Assembly (NCBI RefSeq): GCF_016918035.1
Contig: NZ_JAERWK010000008.1
Span: forward strand, 1-64,000
DNA length: 64,000 nucleotides
Source of the DNA: Nakamurella leprariae
Lineage (GTDB): Bacteria > Actinomycetota > Actinomycetes > Mycobacteriales > Nakamurellaceae
Direction: 5' to 3'
Made by a program: the position numbers and the translations under genes
Notes under the pieces: generated by a model
The model's input: the letters and a program-made list of their open reading frames with translations, nothing else
Told to the model about the DNA's origin: nothing
Databases searched by the model: none
Shown here: piece by piece, positions 1 through 10,382 of the stretch
Layout of the letters: each line of letters begins with the position of its first letter
Numbering within the stretch: the stretch's first letter is position 1

Positions 1-1309
<1,309 letters not shown>

Positions 1310-1346
1310 CCGGCCTGATCTGATCCGGTTCCCCGGTCCTCGACGC

Positions 1347-1379
1347 AAGGCCCGTCCGCGTGTTCCGCGGGCGGGCCTT
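1347..1379 (+). terminator. Hairpin terminator after mdh
   Basis: Arms 1347-1360 (AAGGCCCGTCCGCG) and 1366-1379 pair over 14 bp with a single mismatch and a 5-nt loop. It begins 37 bases after the mdh stop. There is no clear U-tract, as is common in high-GC actinobacteria. Confidence 0.7.
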
Positions 1380-1530
1380 CGTCGTCCGGAGGGGTCACGT
1401 CGCTCCATCGTTCGGGTGATGCTCGGCGGGTCCGGATCACGGAAGCCGTCCGGACGCTGCTACGGTGTCATCGCCGCGTGGTCGGCAGCTCGCACATCGA
1501 GTGATAGAAACCCGAAGGAAGCAGTAGTCG

Positions 1531-2691
1531 ATGACGCACGGTGAAGCATCCGGATCCTCACTGCGGATCCTGACCGATTCGCAGCGCCTGTTCCCCATCG
1601 GTGGTATCGAGGTCGGTACCCTGCACGACGTGCTCGCCCTGCGGCAGCGCGGCCACGACGTCGCCGTCGCCTACGAGCAGGACGGCGACGATCGTGCCGT
1701 CTACCGCGAGGCGGGGGTGGATCTGCTCGGGCCGTACTCCTTCGCCTTCGAACCGCGGCGGGCGCTGACCGGGGTCGCGTCGTTCCTGCCGGCGGCCCGG
1801 GCCGTGCAGCGGTACCGCCCGGACGTGCTGTGGCTGAACCGCTTCGAGCACATCGTGTGGGCCCAGGCGGTGTCCCGCTGGGCGCGGCTGCGCTCCCGGC
1901 CGATCGTCTGCCACCTCCACCACGTGCCCAACTACGACCGGGTGCGGCTGCTCGGCACGGGCGTCGAGACGTTCGTGGCCGTGTCCGAGCACATGCGCGA
2001 CGTCTGGGTGGACCGCGGACTGCCGTCCGAGAAGGTGGTGGTGGTCCACAACGCCGTGGTCCCGGAGCGGTATCCGATGGGCGGTGACGCCGAACGGACG
2101 GCCGCTCGGGCCGCGCTGGGCCTGCCGCAGGACCGTCCGATCGTGCTGTACTACGGCCTGCTCAGCACCCACAAGGGCGCCGACGTGTTGGCCCGGGCCT
2201 TCCGCCGGTTGCCGCCAGAGGCGCTGCTCGTGATGGTCGGGGCGGACGTCCAGCCGGAGGACACCGGGGTGGTGCGGGCCGCCCTGGCCGAGCTGCCGCC
2301 GGGATCGGTCCGCACGTTCGGCAACCAGCGTGACGTGGTGCCGTTCCTGCACGCCGCCGACGTGGTCGCCTTCCCCACCCAGTTGCCCGAGGCGTTCGGC
2401 CGGGTCGCGGTGGAGGCCATGGCGACCGGCCGACCGGTGGTGGCCTCGCGGATCGGCGCCGTCCCCGAGGTGCTGGGCGCCGAGATGTCCGACCTGTTGG
2501 TCGATGCCGCCGACGAGGCCGCGTGGGCGCAGATCCTGGGTAGCCGATTGCACTGGCGCACCGAGGATCCCGACCTGGGCGCGCGCTGCGCCGCCCTGGT
2601 GGACCGCCGGTTCCGGTTCTCCGGCCACATCGATGCGCTGGAGCGCGTGCTGATCGACGCGGCCCGGTCCCGGCCGCGGGTCGTGGCCTGA
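1531..2691 (+). CDS. Glycosyltransferase family 4
   Basis: Retaining GT-B glycosyltransferase expected to move a sugar from a nucleotide-sugar onto a lipid-linked or polysaccharide acceptor at the cytoplasmic face. The 386-residue product has an N-terminal acceptor domain starting with LRILTDSQRLFPIGGIE and a C-terminal donor domain with the GT4 signature LPEAFGRVAVEAMATGRPVVAS (about residues 285-307) including the E-x7-E type acidic pair. GGAAG sits shortly before ATG 1531. It has its own intergenic region after the mdh terminator and converges on a second glycosyltransferase gene, so it probably belongs to the surface-polysaccharide locus to its right. Sugar donor and acceptor cannot be told from sequence. 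Confidence 0.9.
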   Translation: MTHGEASGSSLRILTDSQRLFPIGGIEVGTLHDVLALRQRGHDVAVAYEQDGDDRAVYREAGVDLLGPYSFAFEPRRALTGVASFLPAARAVQRYRPDVLWLNRFEHIVWAQAVSRWARLRSRPIVCHLHHVPNYDRVRLLGTGVETFVAVSEHMRDVWVDRGLPSEKVVVVHNAVVPERYPMGGDAERTAARAALGLPQDRPIVLYYGLLSTHKGADVLARAFRRLPPEALLVMVGADVQPEDTGVVRAALAELPPGSVRTFGNQRDVVPFLHAADVVAFPTQLPEAFGRVAVEAMATGRPVVASRIGAVPEVLGAEMSDLLVDAADEAAWAQILGSRLHWRTEDPDLGARCAALVDRRFRFSGHIDALERVLIDAARSRPRVVA

Positions 2692-2706
2692 CGGTCCGCA
2701 CCTTCT

Positions 2707-2741
2707 GCTCCCTCCCGCGGTCCACGACCACGGAAGGGAGC
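2707..2741. terminator. Stem-loop between convergent glycosyltransferase genes
   Basis: GCTCCCT at 2707-2713 pairs with AGGGAGC at 2735-2741, in the 79-bp gap between two convergent genes. It could end transcription from both sides; the stem is short. Confidence 0.45.
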
Positions 2742-2770
2742 GGGCTGTCACGCGCGGTCGCGGCCGGAGG

Positions 2771-3895
2771 TCACGCCGGCGAGCCCGTCGCGGGCACGGC
2801 GGAGCGAGCGACGCCGGCGAGCACGGTGCGGTCGAGCACGTCGAGCAGTTCGGTGTCCTGCTCGCCGAACTTGCGGGCGAACGAAGCACCGGAGTCGAGC
2901 AGGTAGTCCAGGTCCTGGGCGCGCAGCACGTCGGGGCGGCCGGAACTGCGGTCGCTCCACCGGATGGCGTGCAGGGCAGCGTTGTCGACGGTCAGTTCCG
3001 GGTCGTTGACCAGGATGGTCGCGGTCGCCGACTCCAGCGGGATCACCGTGCGCCGGTAGTACTCCACGAAATCAGGTCGTCGGTCGACGAAGTCGACCAC
3101 TCGCCGCAGTGCGGTGCTGGACAACGCGCACCAGCAGTCGTTGTAGACCGGGACCAGACGGGGCCCGAAGGGCGTGCGGCGGGCCCGGACGCCGACCCGG
3201 GTCGGCAGGTTCAGCTCCGGCGGAGTGACATAGAAGCGGACGAACGGCTGCAGCCGTGAGACATGGTGGAAGAACGCGCCTCGCAGCCACCGGGTGAGGC
3301 GCCGCGCCGGGGCCGGCAGTCGTCGCTCGATCCCGGTCGAGGGCAACGAACGGTACTGGTACAGGTAGCGTCTGCGGAACTCCTCGCGCAGATCGGTGTC
3401 CAGTTCGTCGATCCGGTCGACCCGGACCACCGCGTCGGCGTCACTGGCGGCCAGCCGGTCGCGCAGGGCCGAGAGCGGCTCGATCGGGTAGTCCTGCTCG
3501 GACAGCAGCATCACCCAGTCCACGTGGAGGTGCTCGAGCATCCAGCGGAACACCCGCCAGCGCGCGGCCTCCAGCGACAGGTCGCCCCAGACGATGGGCT
3601 CGTCGCTGATCAACACGTGCACGCCGGGCACGTCGTCGAACCGTGGGGTGGCGCCGCGGAACTGGTCGTGGTGCACCACGATCGGCGCGGTCGGGTCGGC
3701 GGTGCGCAGGGTCCGGACCAGCCGCTGCAACTGCGGGCCGGCCAGGTACGAGCTGATGAAGTAGCCGACCCGGACGGCCGCACCGGGCGCGGGCTCGGCA
3801 GCCGCTGCGCCATGGACGGCGCCATGGACGGCGCCCTGGCCGGCGTGCCGGGCCGTGGTGGTGGGCGCGGCGACGGCCCCGGTGACGACGGACAT
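2771..3895 (-). CDS. Core-2/I-branching-type glycosyltransferase (GT14-like)
   Basis: The 374-residue product resembles the Branch family (core-2/I-branching beta-1,6-N-acetylglucosaminyltransferases), which in bacteria occurs in capsule and exopolysaccharide loci. After an Ala-rich leader of about 45 residues come the family features: VRVGYFISSYLAGPQLQRL, the VVHHDQF strand, the DLSLEAARWRVFRWML helix and the VMLLSEQDYPIEPL segment, which matches the usual LSGxDYPL core. The frame stays open far upstream, but the ATG at 3895 follows a GGGAGA ribosome site and upstream residues look non-coding (Arg runs). A homologue with the same domain lies at 7493-8419, on the other side of the synthetase gene. 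Acceptor and product are unknown. Confidence 0.8.
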   Translation of the reverse strand: MSVVTGAVAAPTTTARHAGQGAVHGAVHGAAAAEPAPGAAVRVGYFISSYLAGPQLQRLVRTLRTADPTAPIVVHHDQFRGATPRFDDVPGVHVLISDEPIVWGDLSLEAARWRVFRWMLEHLHVDWVMLLSEQDYPIEPLSALRDRLAASDADAVVRVDRIDELDTDLREEFRRRYLYQYRSLPSTGIERRLPAPARRLTRWLRGAFFHHVSRLQPFVRFYVTPPELNLPTRVGVRARRTPFGPRLVPVYNDCWCALSSTALRRVVDFVDRRPDFVEYYRRTVIPLESATATILVNDPELTVDNAALHAIRWSDRSSGRPDVLRAQDLDYLLDSGASFARKFGEQDTELLDVLDRTVLAGVARSAVPATGSPA

Positions 3896-4803
3896 GGTCT
3901 CTCCCGGAGGGACGGCTCTCCCGCAGGGGGAAGGCGAACGACGACACGGCAACGCATCACGGACACGGAGGTCCGAGGCCGACGACGGGTGGACGCCGCG
4001 GCGTCGGCGTCGGCGCCGACGCAGCGGTCGGTGGTCCAGGAGCCGGATCCGTCCGGTTCCGCCGTCGATCGTCACAGTCGATCCGGGACATGTCGAGGCA
4101 CCGACCGACCCTCTCAGGCTTCCCCCATCCGGCGATTTCCAGCATTTCCAACAATGCGTGATCGGTCGATCACGAAGCGTTCGATGAATTGTCCGACACC
4201 CCGAACGAGTCATCACCCGATCGATGTCCGGGACGTTCGTCACACCGCCGCCCTGGGCTGTAACGTCGGCAGGCCGTCCCACGATGCACCTGTTCCAAGC
4301 CGGTTCCACCGACCACCGCGCACGCCGCGGTGGTCACTCGAAGCACTCGAGAGAAGCGTCCATGCAGCTGTTCTCGGCGCCGAGCACGACACAGTCGAAG
4401 GCGACGGACGGGTGTGGGCACACTCATTTCCCGCCACCGGGTCCGCGTTCCGTGAATCCAGCCCTCCGAACGTCACACTTCAGTGTGAACTGCTGGGCAA
4501 CCCAGGTGAAAGTACTGCCATCGAATCCGCTGTCCGTTTGCCAGTGCACGGTCAATTCCGTACCGTGTTCTCTGGGCAGATGCACAGCAATTCGACGAGC
4601 GTCCGCACCGGAGCAGCCGGTCCTCCGGATGGATCGCACCCAGCCCCGATGTCCGACCAGCCGGTCATCATCACCGCTCGGTCCCACACTGCCTCGTCGC
4701 GCAGGTGTCTGGCGTGCAGGTGTCCGCCGTGCCCGAGCCGCTGTACCCGATCCCGCCCGCTGATCCCGCCGTGTGACCCGATGCCAGAAGGTGGCCCACC
4801 CGA
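3896..4803. other. 908-bp divergent intergenic region upstream of the synthetase gene
   Basis: No protein-like frame on either strand despite long open shadows. Base composition is visibly less GC-rich than the flanking genes. It contains an inverted repeat GTGATCG-GT-CGATCAC at 4158-4173 and a CACCCGATC motif near 4213, which recurs in two other intergenic regions of this locus. The ribosome site of the next gene (GAAGGTGG) is at about 4788-4795. This is long for a simple divergent promoter and probably carries regulatory sites. Confidence 0.55.
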
Positions 4804-7443
4804 ATGACCACACTCGTGGATGACCGTCCCCTGCTGACTCCGCTCACCGTGCCCGGAGGCGAGCGTTCCGTCGCGCAACGGTGGAAGGCCGTGGTCGCCG
4901 CCGTCCCGGACCGCACCGCCCTGGTCTCCGACGGGGCGCACTACTCGTTCGCCGAGGCCGACCGCCGCTCCGACCGGCTCGCCGCGCTGCTGCTGCCCCG
5001 GCTGCCCGCGGGGAACGACCCGATCGCGCTGGCCATGGGCCACGACGCGGACACCGTCGTGGCCGTGCTCGCGGTGATCAAGACCGGTCGCCCACTGGTC
5101 ATCCTGGACGCGCACATGCCGGCCGAGCGACTGCGGGTCATCGCCGGCCTGGCTCGGGCGACCGCCGTGCTGACCGATCCCGCCCGCGCCGAACTCGCCC
5201 GGTCCCTGGGCGAGCCCGTCGAGCTGGTGGTCGACACCACCGAACTGCTCGCCGCCTCGGGGACCGTCCCGCCGCCACCGCTGCCGGAGCGCGACTACGG
5301 GGACACGGTCGCCATCATCTTCACGTCGGGATCCACCGGCCTGCCCAAGGGTGTGGTGAACACCAACGGCCAGTCGCTCAACGACGGGCTGTTCCTGCGC
5401 GTCGGGCTCGAGCTGACCAGTGACGACCGCATGGCGCTGGTCTTCCCCCTCTCCTTCCTCGCCGGGTACGCCACCGCGATCGGGGCGCTGCTGACGGGCG
5501 CCGCGGTGCACTGCTTCGACCCCCGCGAGGCCGGACTCGGTGGGTTCGCCCGCTGGCTGATCGACGAACGGATCACCGTGCTGTCCTGCACGCCGCACCT
5601 GCTGCGGTCGGCGACCGGTGCGCTCGAGCCGGGTCAGACCCTGGAATCCCTGCGCGTGGTCTGCACCGCCGGTGAGGCGATCCATGGTCGTGACGTGGCG
5701 GCCGTCCGGCCGTTCCTGTCCCCGGACGCCACCTACGTGAACATGACCGGTTCCTCTGAGATCGGGTCGCTCTCGTCCTTCGCCATCCGCCCCGGCGACG
5801 AGATCCCGAACGGATCGGTGCCGGCCGGCATCGCCGCACCCAACAAGCGGTTCCACGTCGTGCTGGACGACGGCACCGTGGCGCCGGACGGCGTCCCTGG
5901 CCACCTGGTCGTCACCTCCGAGTACCTGTCGGCGGGCTACATGACCAGCGCGGAGCTGACTGCCGAGAAGTTCGGCGTGGACTCACACGGCGAGCGCTTC
6001 CACCTGCAGGGCGACCTGGCCCGGATCGACAACGGCATCCTCATGCTGCTCGGCCGGGACGACGCTGCCGTCAAGGTGCGCGGCTACTTCGTGGAGCCGG
6101 CCGAGATCGAGTCGGCCATCCTCGACTCCCCCGCGGTCCGCGAGACGGTGGTGCTGGCCGTCACCGATGACGCGCACCCGACGTACCTGGTCGCCTACGT
6201 GGTGCCCGACCCGCGGGCGGCCACCGAGTCGGTGGCGGCGCTGCGCCGGCGGCTGCGGGAGCGGCTGCCCGAGTTCATGGTCCCGGCAGTGATCGTCCCG
6301 ATGACCGCGCTGCCGCGGAACGAGCGGGGCAAGGTGGAACGCCGCGCGCTGCCCGCCGCGCCGGAACGCGCGATCGGTGCACCGCCGGCCACGCAGTGGG
6401 AGAAGGTGGTCGCCGACCTGTGGGGCGAGGTGCTGGGTCTCGACGAGATCAGCCTGGACGACGACTTCATGGCGCTCGGCGCGGACTCGCTGACCGCCGA
6501 GGAGATGCTGGCCAGGGCCGGTGACCGGTTCTCGGTCTCCCTGGTCACCTCGGACCTGCTGGAGGCGCCGACCCTGCGCGAGTTCAGCCACCGGGTCAGC
6601 CTGGGCTCCGCCTCACTGCCCAGTCACCCGGACGTCGTCTCGCTGGGCGGTCGCGGCACGGCGACCCCGGTGTTCTGCTTCGCCGGCGGCGGCGCCCTGG
6701 CCCTGGGCTTCGCGCCGATCGCCCGGCACTTCGGCGACCGGCCGGTGTACGCGTTCCAGTCCCACGGTCTGGAACGACGGGCCGTGCCGGATCGGACCGT
6801 CGAGGCGGCCGCCGACCGGGCGCTGCAGCTGATGCGGGTGATCCAGCCCGCCGGGCCGTACCTGGTGGTCGGCCACTCGTTCGGCGGGCTGGTCGCGCTC
6901 GAGGTCGCCCGCCGGTTGCGCGACGCCGGTCAGGAGGTCGCCCTGGTCGGCCTGCTGGACACGTTCCTGCTCACCGGCCTGACCGTCCAGGACGCCACCG
7001 AAGCGGCCCAGATCGCCCAGGGCGCCATGGTGCCGCAGCGACTGGACACCCCGCCGGGGCGGTTCGCCGGCGGCTTCCAGGCGCTCGACGGCCTGCTGCG
7101 CCGGGTGCTGCCCGACGGTGTCCCGCACCTGCCGGAGTGGGGTCGGCACGCGCGGGCCAAGGTGGCCGGCGTCATCACCTTCGACGGGCAGCGGCAGTTC
7201 GATGCGCACTTCGACCACACGGTCAAGGTCGCCCGGCGCTATCAGCCCAAGCCGTACGACGGTGCCGCGCTGCTGATCACCGCCGAGAACAACCCGCAGG
7301 GCGCGGCGACCTGGGCCCCGGTGCTCACCGGGAGGCTCGAGGTTCGGGACATGCCCTGTGAGCACAGCTCGATGATCCGGGAGCCGCACGCCGCTCAGGT
7401 GGCCGCGCATCTGGCCGCTGAGATCGACGCGCTCGGACTCTGA
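4804..7443 (+). CDS. Stand-alone adenylation-carrier-thioesterase synthetase (A-T-TE)
   Basis: An 879-residue single-module NRPS-like enzyme without a condensation domain. The adenylation domain (about 20-525) shows IIFTSGSTGLPKG (170-182), GDLARI, VKVRGYFVEPAEIE and the catalytic lysine in NERGKVERR (Lys510). The carrier domain follows (about 535-605) with GADSL, phosphopantetheine serine Ser562. The C-terminal type-I thioesterase (about 620-879) has GHSFGG with nucleophile Ser692 and a late histidine in CEHSSM. In the pocket region the usual FDxS aspartate is missing: the segment reads FPLSFLAGYATAIG (214-227). Known A-T-TE enzymes without that aspartate often activate keto, aryl or hydroxy acids, so an alpha-amino acid substrate is doubtful. 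Its position between two branching glycosyltransferases suggests it supplies an acyl group to a polysaccharide; this is inference. Confidence 0.9.
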   Translation: MTTLVDDRPLLTPLTVPGGERSVAQRWKAVVAAVPDRTALVSDGAHYSFAEADRRSDRLAALLLPRLPAGNDPIALAMGHDADTVVAVLAVIKTGRPLVILDAHMPAERLRVIAGLARATAVLTDPARAELARSLGEPVELVVDTTELLAASGTVPPPPLPERDYGDTVAIIFTSGSTGLPKGVVNTNGQSLNDGLFLRVGLELTSDDRMALVFPLSFLAGYATAIGALLTGAAVHCFDPREAGLGGFARWLIDERITVLSCTPHLLRSATGALEPGQTLESLRVVCTAGEAIHGRDVAAVRPFLSPDATYVNMTGSSEIGSLSSFAIRPGDEIPNGSVPAGIAAPNKRFHVVLDDGTVAPDGVPGHLVVTSEYLSAGYMTSAELTAEKFGVDSHGERFHLQGDLARIDNGILMLLGRDDAAVKVRGYFVEPAEIESAILDSPAVRETVVLAVTDDAHPTYLVAYVVPDPRAATESVAALRRRLRERLPEFMVPAVIVPMTALPRNERGKVERRALPAAPERAIGAPPATQWEKVVADLWGEVLGLDEISLDDDFMALGADSLTAEEMLARAGDRFSVSLVTSDLLEAPTLREFSHRVSLGSASLPSHPDVVSLGGRGTATPVFCFAGGGALALGFAPIARHFGDRPVYAFQSHGLERRAVPDRTVEAAADRALQLMRVIQPAGPYLVVGHSFGGLVALEVARRLRDAGQEVALVGLLDTFLLTGLTVQDATEAAQIAQGAMVPQRLDTPPGRFAGGFQALDGLLRRVLPDGVPHLPEWGRHARAKVAGVITFDGQRQFDAHFDHTVKVARRYQPKPYDGAALLITAENNPQGAATWAPVLTGRLEVRDMPCEHSSMIREPHAAQVAAHLAAEIDALGL

Positions 7444-7453
7444 GCGGAGGGCT

Positions 7454-7484
7454 CACCGGCCCCGGACGCGCGTCGGGGCCGGTG
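7454..7484. terminator. Bidirectional hairpin between convergent genes
   Basis: CACCGGCCCCG at 7454-7464 pairs perfectly with CGGGGCCGGTG at 7474-7484 (11 bp, 9-nt loop); flanking GGCTC/GAGCC can extend it with one bulge. It fills the 49-bp gap between the convergent synthetase and glycosyltransferase genes. Confidence 0.8.
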
Positions 7485-7492
7485 GGAGCCGG

Positions 7493-8419
7493 TCAGCGGC
7501 GCAGTTCGGCGTCGACCCGGTCGAGCAGGACGCTGCTCCGCTCGGTGGACACCTTGCGGGCGAACAGCTTCTGCAGCGGGACGTCGGTGCGGTCCTCGTC
7601 GTCGGGGGTGCCTCCGGGCGCACGGGCCGCGTCGGCGACCCGGTCGAAGTCGCCCTCGGTCAGCCAGGCCGGATGGTGGGATCCGCGGGCCGGCCACTTG
7701 ATGAACCACGGATGCCGGTGGCTCACCGGCACCGCCGGCTCCCCGGTCAGCATCGGCGAGCTGAGCACCGACGCCACGACACTCTCCTCCGGCACCAGCG
7801 TCGATCGCCAGAACCTGACCAGGTCGGGACGGGAGTCGACCACCCGGACCACCAACTCCGCGTCGTGCCGGCTGAGGATCTTCCACTGCGACGTGGCCCG
7901 CAGCTCCTGCCCGGCGGGCAGCGGTCGCTGCCAGGTCGTCCGCACCGGGACGCCGCGGACGGTGACCAGGTCGTCCCCGCGGTGCAGGAAGCGGTGCGCC
8001 GTGCGCCACCGGCCGCCGTCGGGGTGCCGGGGCACACTCCACGGCTCGAACGGGATCGGCGCGTTCATCAGGTACGAGCGCCCCGCCCACGGCTTGAGCG
8101 CCTGGATCAACCCGTCGGTGGACAGCAGCGGGTAGTCCGACCCGGAGAGCACCGCGATGTGATCGGCCGACGAGTGCTGCAGGGCCGCCCGGAGCAGGTC
8201 GATCTCCACCCGCACCAGCGACCAGCTGCCCAAGGTGGCCGACGTCCGGGGCACCGCCCGGACCCGGCCGTCCCATCCGGCGATCATGGCCCCGGCCACG
8301 TCGTCGGCGGTCTTGCTGTCGCAGTGCACGACGACCGGGACGTCCTCGAGGGCGCCGATCAACCGGCGCACCTGCGGCGCGTCCCGGTGCGCCATCACCA
8401 CTGCAGCCAACGACGTCAT
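7493..8419 (-). CDS. Core-2/I-branching beta-1,6-N-acetylglucosaminyltransferase family protein
   Basis: The 308-residue product is a clear Branch-family (GT14) member: LAAVVMAHRDAPQVRRLI at the N-terminus, VVVHCDSKT, the GSWSLVRVEIDLLRAAL helix, then HIAVLSGSDYPLL, and later YLMNAPIPFEPW. Family members transfer GlcNAc or xylose onto glycans. The start at ATG 8419 is supported by the family N-terminus, which begins only a few residues before the first strand; the ribosome site is weak. It is a second, shorter member of the family seen at 2771-3895, with which it shares the overall plan but only moderate identity. It converges on the synthetase gene and diverges from the flippase gene. Confidence 0.85.
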   Translation of the reverse strand: MTSLAAVVMAHRDAPQVRRLIGALEDVPVVVHCDSKTADDVAGAMIAGWDGRVRAVPRTSATLGSWSLVRVEIDLLRAALQHSSADHIAVLSGSDYPLLSTDGLIQALKPWAGRSYLMNAPIPFEPWSVPRHPDGGRWRTAHRFLHRGDDLVTVRGVPVRTTWQRPLPAGQELRATSQWKILSRHDAELVVRVVDSRPDLVRFWRSTLVPEESVVASVLSSPMLTGEPAVPVSHRHPWFIKWPARGSHHPAWLTEGDFDRVADAARAPGGTPDDEDRTDVPLQKLFARKVSTERSSVLLDRVDAELRR

Positions 8420-8762
8420 GGTCCGGCGGTCGCCCCCTCGTCCGATCTCCAGTCGGAACGGTCACTCCGCTGGGCCGGTCCCGCATTCCGTCGGTACCTT
8501 ACGCCGGAAGTTCCCGGTGATCGGGTGAAACATTCGTCACTGGACCGGGTGATGCTGCGGCAACATCGTCACAGACCGAGTCATTGGCGCCCGAATTGCG
8601 TTTTAATGGGTGCTCAGTCCGATCCAACGCTCACGGAGCGTGGACGCAACGCAGATCGCTGCGCCGCGTCCGAAGATCGGTACAGCCATCCGTGTGGGCT
8701 CGTCGTCGCTCCTGCATGCCGGACGCCGGTCTTCCGGTGCCGAGATCCATTCGAGGGGTGAC
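8420..8762. promoter_or_regulatory. Divergent promoter region, glycosyltransferase / flippase
   Basis: A 343-bp gap between divergent genes. It holds GATCGGGTG near 8519-8527 (the reverse complement of the CACCCGATC motif seen elsewhere in the locus) and the GAGGGG ribosome site (8753-8758) of the flippase gene. No gene is seen. Confidence 0.5.
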
Positions 8763-10382
8763 GTGACGAGCTCGACGCCGCCGGTGCAGGACCCGGCCGC
8801 CGCACGGCGACCCGGCCCGAAGCACCGCGCTCCCCGGGGGCGGACGCCTGCGCCCGACGCGACCGGGTCACCGGCCGCCAGCGACGCGGCCGCCACGGCG
8901 TCGCTGGCGATCATGGACCCAGCCGGCGGCCCCGCCGCGGGGGAGGCAACCCAGCACCAGGCGCCCCAGAGCGAGGCCACCGACCGTGCCTCGGGCTCGG
9001 CCCTCTTCGGCCGCGGCCTGCTCTACGGCATCGTCACCGCACTGCAGCTGGTCACCAGCGCGCTGGTCTCGCCGATCCTGGCCCACCTGATGGGCGACCC
9101 GGCGGAGTTCGGACGGTTGTCCTCGGCCATCGCCCTGCACCAGATGTTGGTCGTGGTCGGCGTGGTCGGGCTGGACCAAGCGGTGGTGCTGCGCCGCGGC
9201 CAGGACGGGCACGACCGGGACGCACGCTCCCTGGCCAGTGCGGCGATCATGGTGGTCACGGCGGTCACCGGCCTGCTGTTCGTCACCTCACGGTGGTGGG
9301 GCGAGTTCTTCGGCTTCGGCGAGGCCTCCCCGGTCGTCACGGTCACGGTGCTGTGGACCCTGCCGTCCGCCGCGGTGATGATCATGATGGGGCTGTTGCT
9401 GGCCGGCGACCGGCTCGGGCCATACACCGCGGTCGGCATCGCCACCGCCGCCGGCGGCCAGATCGCCGGCATCGTGGTGGTGCTCATCGCCGGCCCCTCG
9501 GCCCAGGACTACCTGCTCGGTCTGGTGGCGGTGGACATCGTCGCCACCGTGGCCGCCGCCCTGCTCACCCGCCCGCAGTGGCGCCGTGCCATGTCCTGGA
9601 AGGTGCTCCGACCGGGCTTGACCCTCGGAGCCCCGTTGATGTTCAGCGCGCTGTCGCTGTTCGTGCTCAACGCGGGCGATCGCATCGTCATCCAACGGCT
9701 GCTCGGGCCGGCCGAGGTGGGCCGGTACCAGATCGCGTACACGGTCGGCTTCGTCGCGGCCCAGTTGATCGGTCTGATCGGCAGTGCCTGGACGCCGCGG
9801 TTCGCCGCCATCAAGGACCTGCCCACCCGCTGGCGGCTGATCGGGCAGTCCCGCGACGCCCTGTACCGGGTGCTGTGCCCGGTCGTCCTGGGTGTGGTCC
9901 TGGCTGCCCCGATGCTGCTGCGGATCGTGGCACCGGAATCCTTCCAGCCGGACTCGCTGCTCATCGTGGTCTTCCTCATCGTCAGCAACGCGTTCCTGAT
10001 CGCCGCGACGGGCGCCACCGGCCGGATGCTCATCACCGAGGGTCGTTCCGTGCCCCTGGCCGTGTGGGCCGGCACCTCCGCCGCGCTGAACGTCGGCCTG
10101 AACCTGCTGCTGGTGCCGATCGCCGGGATCGCGGGGGCGTCCGCCGCCACGGTGATCGCCTACACCGCGCAGAGCTTCGGCCAGCGCTGGTCCGCCGGAC
10201 GGCGTGATCTGTGGCCCCGGACACCACGACGGTTGCTGGTGATGGCCGGCGTGGTGATCGCGGTGGCCGCCGGGACGGTGCTGCTGCCGCAGGATCTGGG
10301 CTGGAACATCGCCCGGGTGGTGCTGGGGCTGGCCTGCCTGCCCTGGTTGTGGGTCGAAGTGCAGCGGGCCCGGAGGAGCTGA
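8763..10382 (+). CDS. Polysaccharide flippase, Wzx/MATE-like
   Basis: Integral membrane protein expected to flip lipid-linked sugar units across the cytoplasmic membrane. From the GTG at 8763 the product is 539 residues. A hydrophilic Ala/Pro/Thr-rich cytoplasmic leader of about 80 residues precedes a membrane domain of 12 or more segments, beginning GLLYGIVTALQLVTSALVS, with the family-typical ALSLFVLNAGDRIVIQRLLGPAEVGRYQIAYTVG region cut here into ALSLFVLNAGDRIVIQ and LGPAEVGRYQIAYT. The frame is open upstream to 8610, but GAGGGG lies 4 bases before GTG 8763 and the upstream translation is low quality. Located within the glycosyltransferase cluster, it is the likely exporter of the repeat unit. 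Confidence 0.88.
   Translation: MTSSTPPVQDPAAARRPGPKHRAPRGRTPAPDATGSPAASDAAATASLAIMDPAGGPAAGEATQHQAPQSEATDRASGSALFGRGLLYGIVTALQLVTSALVSPILAHLMGDPAEFGRLSSAIALHQMLVVVGVVGLDQAVVLRRGQDGHDRDARSLASAAIMVVTAVTGLLFVTSRWWGEFFGFGEASPVVTVTVLWTLPSAAVMIMMGLLLAGDRLGPYTAVGIATAAGGQIAGIVVVLIAGPSAQDYLLGLVAVDIVATVAAALLTRPQWRRAMSWKVLRPGLTLGAPLMFSALSLFVLNAGDRIVIQRLLGPAEVGRYQIAYTVGFVAAQLIGLIGSAWTPRFAAIKDLPTRWRLIGQSRDALYRVLCPVVLGVVLAAPMLLRIVAPESFQPDSLLIVVFLIVSNAFLIAATGATGRMLITEGRSVPLAVWAGTSAALNVGLNLLLVPIAGIAGASAATVIAYTAQSFGQRWSAGRRDLWPRTPRRLLVMAGVVIAVAAGTVLLPQDLGWNIARVVLGLACLPWLWVEVQRARRS

Noticed and set aside
3263-4807. Long plus-strand frame across the gap before the synthetase gene
   Set aside because: Part is antisense to the Branch-family gene, the rest has no conserved look, and composition changes across it. 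Treated as non-coding.
8610-8762. Upstream start for the flippase gene, adding 51 residues
   Set aside because: The added sequence looks non-coding and GAGGGG before GTG 8763 is a better ribosome site.
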